Assembly: GCA_026874595.1 (NCBI GenBank)
Contig: CM049311.1
Location: 72,274,453 to 72,338,452, forward strand
DNA from: Sipunculus nudus
Taxonomy: Eukaryota > Annelida > Sipuncula > Golfingiida > Sipunculidae
Length of the DNA: 64,000 bases
Reading direction: 5' to 3'
Positions 1 through 8,559 of this stretch are shown here, piece after piece (the first letter of the stretch is position 1; every line of letters begins with the position of its first letter). The notes beneath the pieces are model-generated. The model ran no database searches and was not told the DNA's origin. It saw only the letters and a program-made list of their open reading frames with translations. The position numbers and the translations under genes are program-made.

Positions 1-343
1 TAGTCTGAAACTTGCAGGTCCGAAACATCCATTTTGCTGAAATCATAATACTAAGGTAGATCTGCAGGACATAAGAGGATCAATATTAATGTTTTAAAAT
101 AATCCTCTGTTCATACTCCCAAACTTTGCGCAGGTTCGCATTAGGCCTGTAGGCCTTATTAATTTCTTGCCTATATTTCCAAAATATTATATTTAAGGTG
201 TTCCATCACATTAAAGTGTCATTGCTGCCCTTCACCTGGAGAACGAAATTAAAGGTAAATCCCTTCAATGCAACCAGGACATCAGTAATTAGTATGAAAA
301 AAAAAAAATAATCACATTTTATTTGTAGTTATCTTTATTCATT
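1..343. other. Unit flank, no gene
   Basis: No coding potential is visible. The motif around 131-157, with GGCC-TGTA-GGCC able to fold into a small hairpin, recurs beyond the array at about 60724-60750. It is therefore probably the end of another dispersed repeat. The A run ending at 308 varies in length between copies (12 in copy 1, 10 in copy 2). Confidence 0.6.
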
Positions 344-815
344 TTTAGCTCAGCTAAGTCATCTGAGCTATAGTTATCGTCTATTGTAATTCCATCTGTC
401 TGTCTGTTAGACTGGCATGTTTTGAAACCATTGGACCTACAAAACCAAAATTCAGCATACTGCTAGATATCCCCAAGTTCTCCTACCAAACTGAAAACTG
501 GGTAAATGCAACTTCGTTTCTTCAGGAAATTAAGGAAAAACCTAAATTTTCCTTTAAAAACCCATTACCACACTTCAGGACTGCCTTATATCAAAACTAC
601 TCATATGTTTTTCTTCATATTTACCATAATATTCACTTATATAGTTCTAATGTACATGCAAGAAATTAGGCCAATATAACGTAATTTTTAAAAGTTATGG
701 GCCTAAACATAATGCACTTCGTAAAAAAATCATGAAAGATATATGTAGAGTTTTCGTTTCAGTTTTGGACTTACTGACAGGCAGTAGCACTCGCTTCCTA
801 TCATTTTTATTTTGT
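344..815 (+). repeat. Interspersed repeat with head hairpin, left part
   Basis: The block opens with AGCTCAG (347-353), a nine-base loop, and CTGAGCT (363-369), a perfect 7 bp stem. A CTGTCTGTCTG run follows near 398. This hairpin-plus-CTGTCTGTC head resembles the head of the nested element at 5315. Positions about 563-725 have an inverted, diverged homologue outside the array at 60757-60945, which shows that this is a dispersed repeat. The right part resumes after the SINE. No ORF of note is present. Confidence 0.6.
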
Positions 816-1090
816 ATCCTGATGTCAACCAGGCCCGGTGTCTACCGCACCTGCGGGTCCTGGGCGTGAAATCATCCCCATTGCTTGGTTAAACACTGAA
901 GAACCCCCCAAATAGGCACTCGTATGTGAGTTATACACGGCTGTGGGGCACAGACTTCCCATTAAGCCTGCAGAGCGCTCACCCAGGGTGGGGGTGGACC
1001 GTGGAAAACCTCCGCCTCTGCTGAGATTTGAACCCCCAGTCTCCCGGCTTTGAGTCCTGCGCTCTATCCCTGAGCCACAGAACCTGGTTA
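816..1090 (-). mobile_element. tRNA-derived SINE, reverse orientation
   Basis: Read on the minus strand, the head carries an A-box-like TGGCTCAGGGATAGAGCGC (complement of 1059-1077) and a B-box-like GGTTCAAATC (complement of about 1024-1033). These are RNA polymerase III internal promoter elements in tRNA spacing. The cloverleaf is too degenerate for a functional tRNA. About 200 bases of unrelated tail follow toward 816. ATTTTGT flanks both sides (809-815 and 1091-1097) and may be the target-site duplication, although the context is T-rich. I do not assign a named SINE family. Confidence 0.7.
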
Positions 1091-1285
1091 ATTTTGTTAT
1101 TTTTTAGTTATTAGCATAAATATAAAACAAGGAGCTTAAATTTTGACCATTGCACAATTCTTTTTTCCTGTTAGTACATTTGATTCAATTTTCATAGCAG
1201 GTACACGTGGATTTAATTTGTTAAATTCTGAAATTTGAAAATAAAAGCTAACCAAAGAACCCATGGGTCATGGCGCTCAGCTGAT
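1091..1285. repeat. Interspersed repeat, right part with ACCCATGGGT motif
   Basis: This continues the block broken by the SINE. Near 1258-1284 it has the palindrome ACCCATGGGT followed by a CGCTCAGCTG motif. The same ordered motifs recur at 60955-60980 and, slightly decayed, at about 61801-61825. On the minus strand this would be a hairpin-bearing element end. Confidence 0.5.
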
Positions 1286-2178
1286 CCTGATTGGACTATA
1301 AATGTATCACCACTGTGATACTATATTAAGTTGATGAAGCTTATGAATATCATGGACATGTTGGGCTATTATAAAGGAATATAATGTTATATGTGAGTAT
1401 TTTATATATGACATAACCTGACTGATGGATTAATATGGAGTAAAATATAGTGGTTTATTTTTAATTTATTTGAGAGGGGTTGAAAATAGCAATATATTTG
1501 AGCAAATATGAATGCATTGACAGTATACTAAGCAGTGGTAGAATGATGATAAGGCTGTTTGTTGAAGGGTCTATAGTGTATGGAAGTCTGCAAGATTTCA
1601 ATTTGACAGATATAATGTTATGATTAATATGCTGATGGGGGATCTATGAATTTGTGACTGAATGACATAATATTTCTTTAGTCTTGACAAGGTATATTAT
1701 TTTGATGCCCAACATGTCTACATATAACACAATATTGCCATAATTTCTGGCATGTACAAAGGTACATATGAACAAATAGTCATACAAAATATAAAAATAT
1801 GAATACATCTGATTCATCTTGTTCTTGTTTACTGAGGCTGACATTGGGATTGGGTTCAAAGAAGGGAATACTGAGGGTAGCAAGGAGGGGTGGATATAAA
1901 GATGGAGAGAAAGGGAATGGAGCATTCAGCAGTACTTAAACACCTGGAAGGTTAAAATCTAAAATATAATGAAATGTAGATAAAGTCTGAGAGGAAGAGG
2001 TAAACTAAGCCATGGTTGGTTGATATGATTGAAGAAATTGTTGCAAATAATATTTTGACACCTGGCCATGTGTTTCCATTGGTTACCTTTTTGATAAGCA
2101 GTTTACATATTTGTCTAACAAACCTTATTTTCTATTTTATATGTAACAGTTGCCATAATGTCCCCACTCCACAGGTGG
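1286..2178. other. AT-rich stretch, no gene recognised
   Basis: This is long AT-rich sequence without a recognisable domain, tRNA or repeat array. The minus-strand open frame at 1644-1925 (93 codons) is low complexity, has no recognisable domain and is not supported as a gene. Confidence 0.55.
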
Positions 2179-2243
2179 AAGGACTCAGTGGGGGGGGGGG
2201 GGATATGATGGGAGTTACAACGCCTGTGTCTCTCTGTATATAT
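2179..2243 (+). repeat. Left direct repeat with variable G tract
   Basis: AAGGACTCAGTG, then a run of G, then GATGGGAGTTACAAC and a TGTATATA tail, match 4180-4240 in the same orientation. The two repeats bracket the inverted-end element at 2285-4156. The G run is 13, 17, 12, 22 and 18 long in copies 1 to 5. Confidence 0.65.
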
Positions 2244-2549
2244 TTTCTTTAATTATTAAATTGTATGCTGTTGCAATAGAACTACCGTATTTGTTCGTGC
2301 AAAGGACGACAAAGTTTATCCTAAAAAAAAAAAGGCGTGAATATCGGTGATCATGTCCGTAGGTGGTAATGTACACTCAATAAAGAACAGAACAGTGCTT
2401 TGTTTTGGTTTAAATTTATCGTTTATACATCAGATTTACATGCGCACATAGTTCAATAATTGATAAAAAAAAGGTTTGCCCTTGCCGCATTGACACAGGA
2501 ATGTTAACAGAATCAATATATGAAAGCCCTTCTGACAGTAGAGCCAGTG

Positions 2550-2582
2550 ATTTCCCGCGATCGCAGACGGAATCGCGGAAAT
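2550..2582. promoter_or_regulatory. GC-rich hairpin with E2F-like site
   Basis: ATTTCCCGCGAT (2550-2561) pairs with ATCGCGGAAAT (2572-2582) across a ten-base loop, with one bulged C. The left arm contains TTTCCCGC, which fits the E2F consensus. It sits about 330 bases upstream of the E-box/CRE cluster. Motif matching only; no function is shown. It is present in all five copies. Confidence 0.35.
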
Positions 2583-2653
2583 GACAGACCGAAACGGAAT
2601 TCCCAATCCTGAAAATATATAAGTTTTAAAGTATATTTTGCAAAAAAAATATC

Positions 2654-2944
2654 ATGGCAATTCACTTTAAACAGGTACGCAGTGATATAATTGTCGATGC
2701 CGCTATCAGCTTGCGAGGCTTAACCATGTACTCAAGATCCGAGAGTACAGCAATCGCGCAAGGGATGCTGGGAACTTGCTTATGCCATCCAGTAGCACGT
2801 AATATGCATATTAATACAAGGATGATTTTTTTTCATATGGTGCCGTATTTACCGCGTAAAATGTTCACGAATCCAGTGAATGCGGACGCTGTCAGCTGGC
2901 TTGCCATTCACGTGACGTCACGGCTATTCCAAGGCAGGGAATAG
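2654..2944 (+). other. 96-codon ORF, doubtful coding status
   Basis: The ORF starts at ATCATGG, a good eukaryotic start context, and runs 96 codons to a stop at 2942-2944. No domain, signal peptide or family is recognised. It overlaps the E-box, CRE and hairpin near its 3' end. In copy 4 a one-base gain in a T run (near 40195) shifts the frame after about 60 residues. I list it because it lies in the least repetitive part of the unit, but I think it is more likely non-coding. Confidence 0.2.
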
Positions 2945-2968
2945 CCTTTACCGTAAGGTCAAAGGTCG
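2909..2968 (+). promoter_or_regulatory. Promoter-like cluster: E-box, CRE, hairpin, DR1
   Basis: CACGTG (2909-2914) overlaps TGACGTCA (2913-2920), a full palindromic CRE. An inverted repeat GGCTATTCC / GGAATAGCC (2922-2930 and 2938-2946) follows. AGGTCA-A-AGGTCG (2956-2968) is a near-perfect DR1 half-site pair of the kind bound by RXR/HNF4-type nuclear receptors. CpG dinucleotides look denser from about 2550 to 3450 than elsewhere in the unit. This is what an animal promoter can look like; activity is inference. Confidence 0.45.
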
Positions 2969-3570
2969 ATTGTAGAGAGTGCTGGCTTGCACACTGACAT
3001 ACATAGAGACTCGCACACCGCACTTCGATTACAAGACAACCAGTAGCACATTATAATTATAAATATGAAGCGGCCTTTCGACGCGACATTCAATGTTTGT
3101 CAAGCTTGTATTATTGGACTACGTCAAAATATGAATGTATTATAACGGGTCAACAAAGTTCAAGAAAGGGACCGAGTTTCCGCGGGACGTAAATATGACG
3201 AATTTCCTCAAAATTTTATAACGAAATCCCGGATTTGGTATATCCTCTTGGAAAATGATCTATTAAATAGTAACCGAATGGAAACCCAGGTTTCTACAAG
3301 GTATCATTGAACTTGCACACAGTTAAATTTCGTAATATAACGTAGTTCACGAAAGTCCTACTTGGTCATTACCTAATTACGCTTTCCTTTCTCACTGGTA
3401 CAACGGATTAAATTCGAACCTGACCGACGTCGTTAACGCAAACGTGATATATTTTGTGAGAAAATTTGATGACTGTGACATGGTTGTGGACAGGCCAGGA
3501 AAATGTAATTTTCGATAGTTTAAGATTAACACGGAATAATAAATGAGGAAGCCTAGTTAAGTAAAGCATT

Positions 3571-3696
3571 ATGGAAGCCTTTAGTTTCGTGCGCTGTCAC
3601 TTGTCTACGATAAGCCACTTGTGGATGTGGACGCTGATATGCAGTGTGTGTTTTGGTGATCTCCCTCAAATTATCCAGAAGACTGACATTTCTTAG
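3571..3696 (+). CDS. 41-codon ORF resembling a signal-peptide exon
   Basis: The predicted peptide begins MEAFSFVRCHLSTISH and continues with a hydrophobic core LWMWTLICSVCFG, followed by DLPQIIQ and a stop eight codons later. The n-region, h-region and small residue before DLP fit a secretory signal peptide. It lies about 600 bases downstream of the E-box/CRE/DR1 cluster. The segment after FGDLPQIIQ faintly recalls the mature N-terminus of ionotropic glutamate receptors, but no GT splice donor sits at the expected place and I do not assign that family. It could be the first exon of a gene fragment or chance. Confidence 0.25.
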   Translation: MEAFSFVRCHLSTISHLWMWTLICSVCFGDLPQIIQKTDIS

Positions 3697-4179
3697 ATAA
3701 ATTTATCTTTCCTTTTTAAAGAAGAAGGTGTCAATGCCCTGTTATGCACATTCTCTTGACATGTTAATTCTTAGTGGGTGTCATCTCCTGGATAATAATT
3801 TATTACCCAAATTTGGGCCCTAAAATTGACCCTTTGATGTCTCTTGTGATGTTAATTTGAATTGTTGCATAATACTCATTCTTTGATATGTTTTATTGAT
3901 TCCGTTTTGGTCTGCTCCATACCTTTCTATATTACTTTCCTGTTTTCACTTGTTGCATCATAAAAAAAATATACCACTGACCATTTTAAGATTAAAAAAT
4001 TGTAAAATCCCATTTCAATCATCAGTGTTAAGGTGATCATTATGCTAACAAAGTGATCCTCAGTAGCTGGCAGCTCTAACTTAAGATGCTGAAAATAATT
4101 TGAACCAAAATTTGAGGCTTAACATTGGGGGTCGTCTTGTACACGCATAAATACGGTATTATTCACAGTTTCAAGGAGC

Positions 4180-4240
4180 AAGGACTCGTGGGGTGGGGGA
4201 AGGGGATGGTGGGAGTTACAACATCCTTGCATATACATAC
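4180..4240 (+). repeat. Right direct repeat of the flanking pair
   Basis: AAGGACTCGTGGGG, a G-rich run, then GGTGGGAGTTACAAC and a CATATACATA tail, are the counterpart of 2179-2243 in direct orientation. It begins 23 bases outside the right inverted end. Its G run is interrupted and looks stable between copies. Confidence 0.6.
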
Positions 4241-4407
4241 AGGGTATGAAATTAATTCAATAGTGCTCACAGGAAAAAAAAGTTTATTCATAATAATTAA
4301 ATATTTTAAACAGGCAGAAAGATTGAGAAACAAAGCAAAGTGGCCGGGGCAAATAGTTTTACCCATGTCCCTCATTCCGTCCTTCCGAAATCAAACAGTT
4401 GTAAAGC

Positions 4408-6605
4408 TTTTTTTTCGCAATTCCTGCAGATATTGGCCTGTTTTTGGTGTATGGGCAGATAATGACCAGTTACAGATCGAGTTGGTGTTTCGTCCCGGTT
4501 GACCTATTTTTGACCGTTTTATGGCTCCTGAACATAGAAAATTTCATGAAAAAATAGAAATTTTCATGACAAATACAAATGTACGGACTTTTTTTCGCAA
4601 TGCCTGCAGATATTGGCCTGATATTTGGTGTGTTGGCAGATAATGACCAGTTACAGATTGAGTTCCCATTTCGGCCTCGTTGACAACTTTTGACCGGTTG
4701 ACGGCTCCTGAACATAGAAAAATTTCATGAAAAAATAGAAATTTTCATGACAAATACAAATGTACGGACTTTTTTTCGCAATGCCTGCAGATATTGGCCT
4801 GATATTTGGTGTGTTGGCAGATAATGACCAGTTACAGATTGAGTTCCCATTTCGGCCTCGTTGACAACTTTTGACCGGTTGACGGCTCCTGAACATAGAA
4901 AATTTCATGAAAAATAGAAATTTTCATAACAAGTGCACATGTACGGACTTTTTTTTTCGCAATGCCTGCAGATACGGGCCTGATTATGGTGTGTGGGCAG
5001 TTAATGACCAGTTACAGTTTGAGTTCGTGTTTTGTCACAGTTTACCTACTTTTGACCGTTTGACTGCTCCTGAACAGAGAAAATTTCATGAAAAATAGAA
5101 ATTGTCATGACAAATGCATATGTACAGACCTTTTTCCGCTATGCCTGCAGATACCGCCCTGAATTTTTATGTGTAGGCAGATAATGACCAGTTACAGATC
5201 GAGTTCGCGTTTTGTCCCGGTTGACCTACTTTTGACCGTTTTACGGCTCCTAAACATACAAAATTTCATGAAAAATAGAAATTTTCATGAGAAATGTACA
5301 TGTACAGCCTTTTATTAGCCCTCAGCTCATAGGCTGATGGGCTATTGTCGTTACCCAAGCTTTCCGTCTGTCTGTCCGTCCGTCTGTCCAACCGGCATCC
5401 GTTAACTTTCCCCTTGTGAGCAGGATATCTCTAAAAGGATTCACCGTTGGAATTTTATTTCATCAGTGAAGATGTATATAGATAAAATCTCGGTAAAGTT
5501 GAAAGATGGGTGACCTTGACCCATTTTTCTACATTTTAGAGCTGATTATAGAAAAACATTCAGAAGCTCATATCTCAGGAACCATTGTGTGGTTTTTTTT
5601 TTACAAAAAAAAACTATGATCATTGGGACTGATGGTATGTATGTGCTGCACAATTTTGGTGGTGCCACCTGCAATTTCTGATTTTTTTACAATTTTTATC
5701 CGATTTTTAATTTTGGTCTTGTGAGCGGAATATCTCTAAAAGAATTCACTGTTGGAATTTTATTTCATCAGTGAAGATGTATATCAACAAAATCTTTGTA
5801 AAGTTGGAAGATGGGTGACCTTGACCTATTTTTCATTTGTTTTAGAGCTGATTATACAAAAACACTCAGAAGCTTAAATCTCAGGAAGCATTGTGTGGAT
5901 TTTCACAAAACTTACTATGATCATTGTAAATGATGGTCTGTACGTGCTGCACAATTTTTGTGGCACCACCTACCATTTCTGATTTTTTCATGTATTTTTA
6001 TCGGATTTTTTAATTTTGGCCTTTTGTGCAGATATCTCCAAAGGTATTCAACACAGGAACTTCATTTCTTCAGTGCTATTGCATATTAAAAAATCTTGGT
6101 CAAGTTCAAAGATGGGTGATCTTGACCTACGTTTCAAGGCCACAGAGCTTAGAATAGAAAAAAACTTAGGAGCTTATTTCTCAGGAAGCATTTGGTGGAT
6201 TGTTATGAAATATGGTACATTCTTCTCCAATTTAAACTTATAACTGATCATCAGCTTTTGTTAATATTCTAGTTTCGCAATGCAATGCTTACAGATACTG
6301 GCCTAATGTTTGGTCTATGTGCGCATAATGACCACTTACTGATCGAGTTCGCGTTTCGTTCCAGGTGACCTATTTTTGACCATATGACAGATCCTGAACA
6401 TAGAAAATTTCATGAAAAACAGAATTTTTTTTTTAAATGCACATGTATGGACTTTTTTCACTATGCCTGCAGATACTGGCCTGATTTTTGGTGTTTTGCT
6501 TGATAATGACCCGTTACAGATCGAGTTTGCATTTTGCCCTTGTTGACCGACGTTTGACCATATGACAGCTCCTGAACTTAAAGAAAATTACAAAATGTAA
6601 CAAAT
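4408..6605 (+). repeat. ~181 bp tandem array, seven monomers, interrupted
   Basis: The motif TTCGCAATGCCTGCAGATA, followed by GATAATGACCAGTTACAGAT, a TTTTGACC motif and GAAAATTTCATG, recurs at 4416, 4596, 4777, 4958 and 5137, so the period is 179-181. Two further, more diverged monomers begin at about 6276 and 6459. The gap between monomers five and six is the nested element at 5315-6272. Monomers two and three are nearly identical, which suggests local homogenisation. ORFs in either direction here simply reflect the repeat and are not genes. The array is probably the core of a larger non-autonomous element ending at the tail at 6642-6662. Confidence 0.9.
5315..6272 (+). mobile_element. Nested hairpin-headed element with ~302 bp core repeats
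   Basis: The element opens with GCCCTCAGC (5318-5326), a six-base loop and GCTGATGGGC (5333-5342), then a CTGTCTGTCCGTCCGTCTG run. Three core monomers start at about 5425, 5729 and 6031, each with ATATCTC..AA followed by a GATGGGTGACCTTGACC-like box. It ends in ATTCTAG (CTAG 6269-6272). It interrupts the 181 bp array within a T run, so it is younger than that array. The hairpin head, internal tandem core and CTAG end fit Helitron/helentron-like non-autonomous elements. No protein is encoded. Confidence 0.65.
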
Positions 6606-6641
6606 ACCGGTATTTCTAATTTGCCCCAGGCGGGGGCATTC

Positions 6642-6662
6642 GTGTCGTTCCGACACATTTAG
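6642..6662 (+). mobile_element. Hairpin tail of a second Helitron-like element
   Basis: GTGTCG (6642-6647), a three-base loop and CGACAC (6651-6656) form a perfect 6 bp stem followed by ATTTAG and a T run. A second small hairpin, GCCCC-AGGCG-GGGGC, lies just upstream (6623-6637). The layout matches the CTAG-ended tail at 12412 with the terminal C changed to T. I infer that this is the 3' end of the element whose core is the 181 bp array. Confidence 0.45.
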
Positions 6663-6949
6663 TTTGGCTTGAAATTTCAAATTTCAAAGGTTAACAGATT
6701 ACGTCCATATGTGTACCTACTGTAAAAAAAATCAAATGTACCTACAAGAAAAAAGTGCCATGGTCAAAATTGGGGAAAATTTAAGCTTCCAATTTAATAT
6801 TTATGCCATTATCGTAAAAAAATTTACAACACTTTGATCTAATTTTGGGTATAGAATTGAATTTTGATTACTCAAAAGTTATATCCCTGAAAACAAGGCC
6901 TTAGCTTTAACATATATTGTGGTCAGTGATCAAATGTCTTTCCTCATTT
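6663..6949. other. Spacer, nothing recognised
   Basis: AT-rich sequence with no ORF, tandem structure or recognisable motif lies between the tail at 6642-6662 and the next repeat head. Confidence 0.5.
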
Positions 6950-8084
6950 TTAGCGAACCTGTCAGCTTATGCAATGGTGCGGCGTCTTCCGTCGTGCGTC
7001 GTCTGTACGTTAGCCATAGCTATCTCAAAAACGGCAGAAGCTAGCATCACCAATTTCTTTTGCAAATAATCAGTCATCCAAAAAACTATATCGGATTTTG
7101 TTTTTTTTTCTAACTGCATTTTCTTAGATTTTATAGGGAAAAAAGCTAAAAAAAGCTTTAAAAATCTTCTTCACCGAAACTGTCCAGCCAAATTGTCAAA
7201 TATTTCACAGAAATGATCCTTGGAACAATCTTTCTCAAGTTTGTTCGAATGGTTCCAGTCCGGAGATTTTTGGCCGAGTTACAGGAGGTTGAACTTTGTT
7301 AACTGTGCAAAAAAGCATATTAAAATTTAAATCTCAGAAACGGCTGTAGCTTTCATCACCAAATTTTATGCCAATGTTGGTCACATAGGTCATATCTGAA
7401 ATTGAGGTATTGGTGGCGCCACCTGCATCGGACTTTTTTTTTGTACGGGGTCATCAGTGCCTGTATCACACTGAGGGCTACAAAAAACTTCTTCTCTGAA
7501 ACCATATGGCCAAAATGTTTAATATCGCACAGAAATGATCCTAGGGTAGTGCTTTCTGAAGTTTGTTCAAATGGTCTCTTTTCAGTGACTTTTGGCTAGG
7601 TTATGGGAAGCTGCATTTAGTCATATGCCATAACAGCCCATTTTAGCTCAGCGGCTACAAAGATCTTCTTCTCAAAAACCACTGGGCCAAATTCTTAAAT
7701 CTCACATTAATTATCCTCAGATGTTGATAATTCAAGTTTTTTCAAATGGTTTTGGTTCACTGCTTTTTGGATGAGTTACGGGAAGCTGAACTTAGCCAGT
7801 TTGCTGTATCGTCCTATATTAGTTATAAACCTGCGAAACGTTTTCTGACTGATATCGCTGAAGCCGGTTTGTTAAAGACAACTGTACGTGGATTATGTAT
7901 TATTGGTATCCCTACTCAACTTAATTCAAGAATTTTCCATTAATGAGATATATCTGTATTTTAATTTGCATTCAGTATGCATCCGTAATAATTTTACATA
8001 TATTCCTGATTTCTTTTTTATAAAAAGTCAGCTGAAAAGCATTTTGTATAGGGAAAATTAAATAAATAAAGTTATTTCAAGTAG
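6950..8084 (+). repeat. Diverged repeat block with three monomers
   Basis: The head TTTTTAGCGAACCTGTCAGC is followed by a GTCGTGCGTCGTCTGTACG run. Related monomers start near 7166, 7488 and 7662. Each has CTTCTTC(A/T)C, then AAAC, a GCCAAA box, and a TTCAAATGGTT-like box ending in a GGGAAGCTG-like motif. One copy of the palindrome GGTGGCGCCACC occurs at 7412-7423, 81 bases after ATCTCAGAAAC. An ORF at 7746-7943 (65 codons) overlaps the last monomer and is not recognised. A short patch at 8047-8071 exists in two alternative forms among array copies. Confidence 0.65.
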
Positions 8085-8520
8085 GGACCACTTTTGTGTT
8101 CAGATTGCAGCACTTAGTTTACCATTGGCAGACTGCCAGTGCCTTGATGTTGGCCATTAGCCAAGATGATGTCAGCTCTATAAATAGTTTTGACACAGTG
8201 CCAGGATTGGAAGAAGTGCAGCCAGGTATAGGTCAAGAGTTCACTCAGTGCAGTAGCTGCATTCTATTTATAGCTTTGGCAGACTGCTCACTGCATCATA
8301 TTTGGCCCAAAAGTTCAGCCTGAATCTATTTATAGTTTTGGCAGACTGCCAACTGAGTCAGAATATGCAACAGGTCAAGAGTTCACTCAGTGCAGCCAGG
8401 TAAGGTCAAAAGTTCACTCAGTCTAGCCAGGTGCAGGTCAAGAGTTCACTCAGTGCAGTAGCTTGAGGCAGCAATTTGTCACAGGTCACTCAGGGGCAAC
8501 TGTCTGACTCACCTAAGCCT
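8085..8520 (+). repeat. Short minisatellite-like region
   Basis: GTCAAGAGTTCACTCAGTGCAG or close variants occur at 8232, 8374, 8405 and 8437; the last three are spaced 31-32 bases. A second motif around CTATTTATAG and TTTGGCAGACTGCC occurs at about 8266 and 8325, with a related CTATAAATAG earlier. The ORF at 8096-8323 spans these repeats and is not supported as a gene. Confidence 0.65.
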
Positions 8521-8559
8521 TGTCAGCCCAGTGCATCAAACTCTGGGGAAGTTTGATGT

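Larger units (their letters stand above)
2285..4156. mobile_element. 1.87 kb segment with inverted ends and TA flanks
   Basis: The left end CCGTATTTGTTCGTGC (to 2310 ending GGACGAC) and the right end, read in reverse complement from 4156 (CCGTATTTATGCGTGT, ending AGACGAC), match at 21 of 26 positions. Both ends are flanked outside by TA (2283-2284, 4157-4158). This is the pattern expected of a Tc1/mariner-like non-autonomous element, though the superfamily is inference from TA alone. The interior encodes no transposase. It holds a CpG-richer patch with promoter-like motifs and a small signal-peptide-like ORF, so it may be a captured host gene fragment. Confidence 0.55.

Noticed and set aside
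1020-1090. Possible tRNA gene
   Set aside because: The A and B boxes are recognisable, but the anticodon arm and acceptor stem do not pair well and the sequence continues into a SINE tail.
1644-1925. 93-codon minus-strand ORF repeated in each unit
   Set aside because: It is low complexity, has no recognisable domain and lies in AT-rich DNA. Its presence in every unit only reflects the duplication.
3571-3696. First exon of an ionotropic glutamate receptor
   Set aside because: Only a few residues (DLPQIIQ) suggest it, no GT donor is at the expected position, and a stop follows within eight codons.
2285-4156. Autonomous Tc1/mariner transposon
   Set aside because: There is no transposase-like ORF or catalytic motif in the 1.87 kb interior; only the inverted ends and TA flanks support mobility.
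4470-5098. ORFs of 63-85 codons on both strands
   Set aside because: They are readings of the 181 bp repeat monomers; the same peptide recurs because the DNA does.
6016-6243. 75-codon ORF
   Set aside because: It lies within the third core monomer of the nested element and has no recognisable family.
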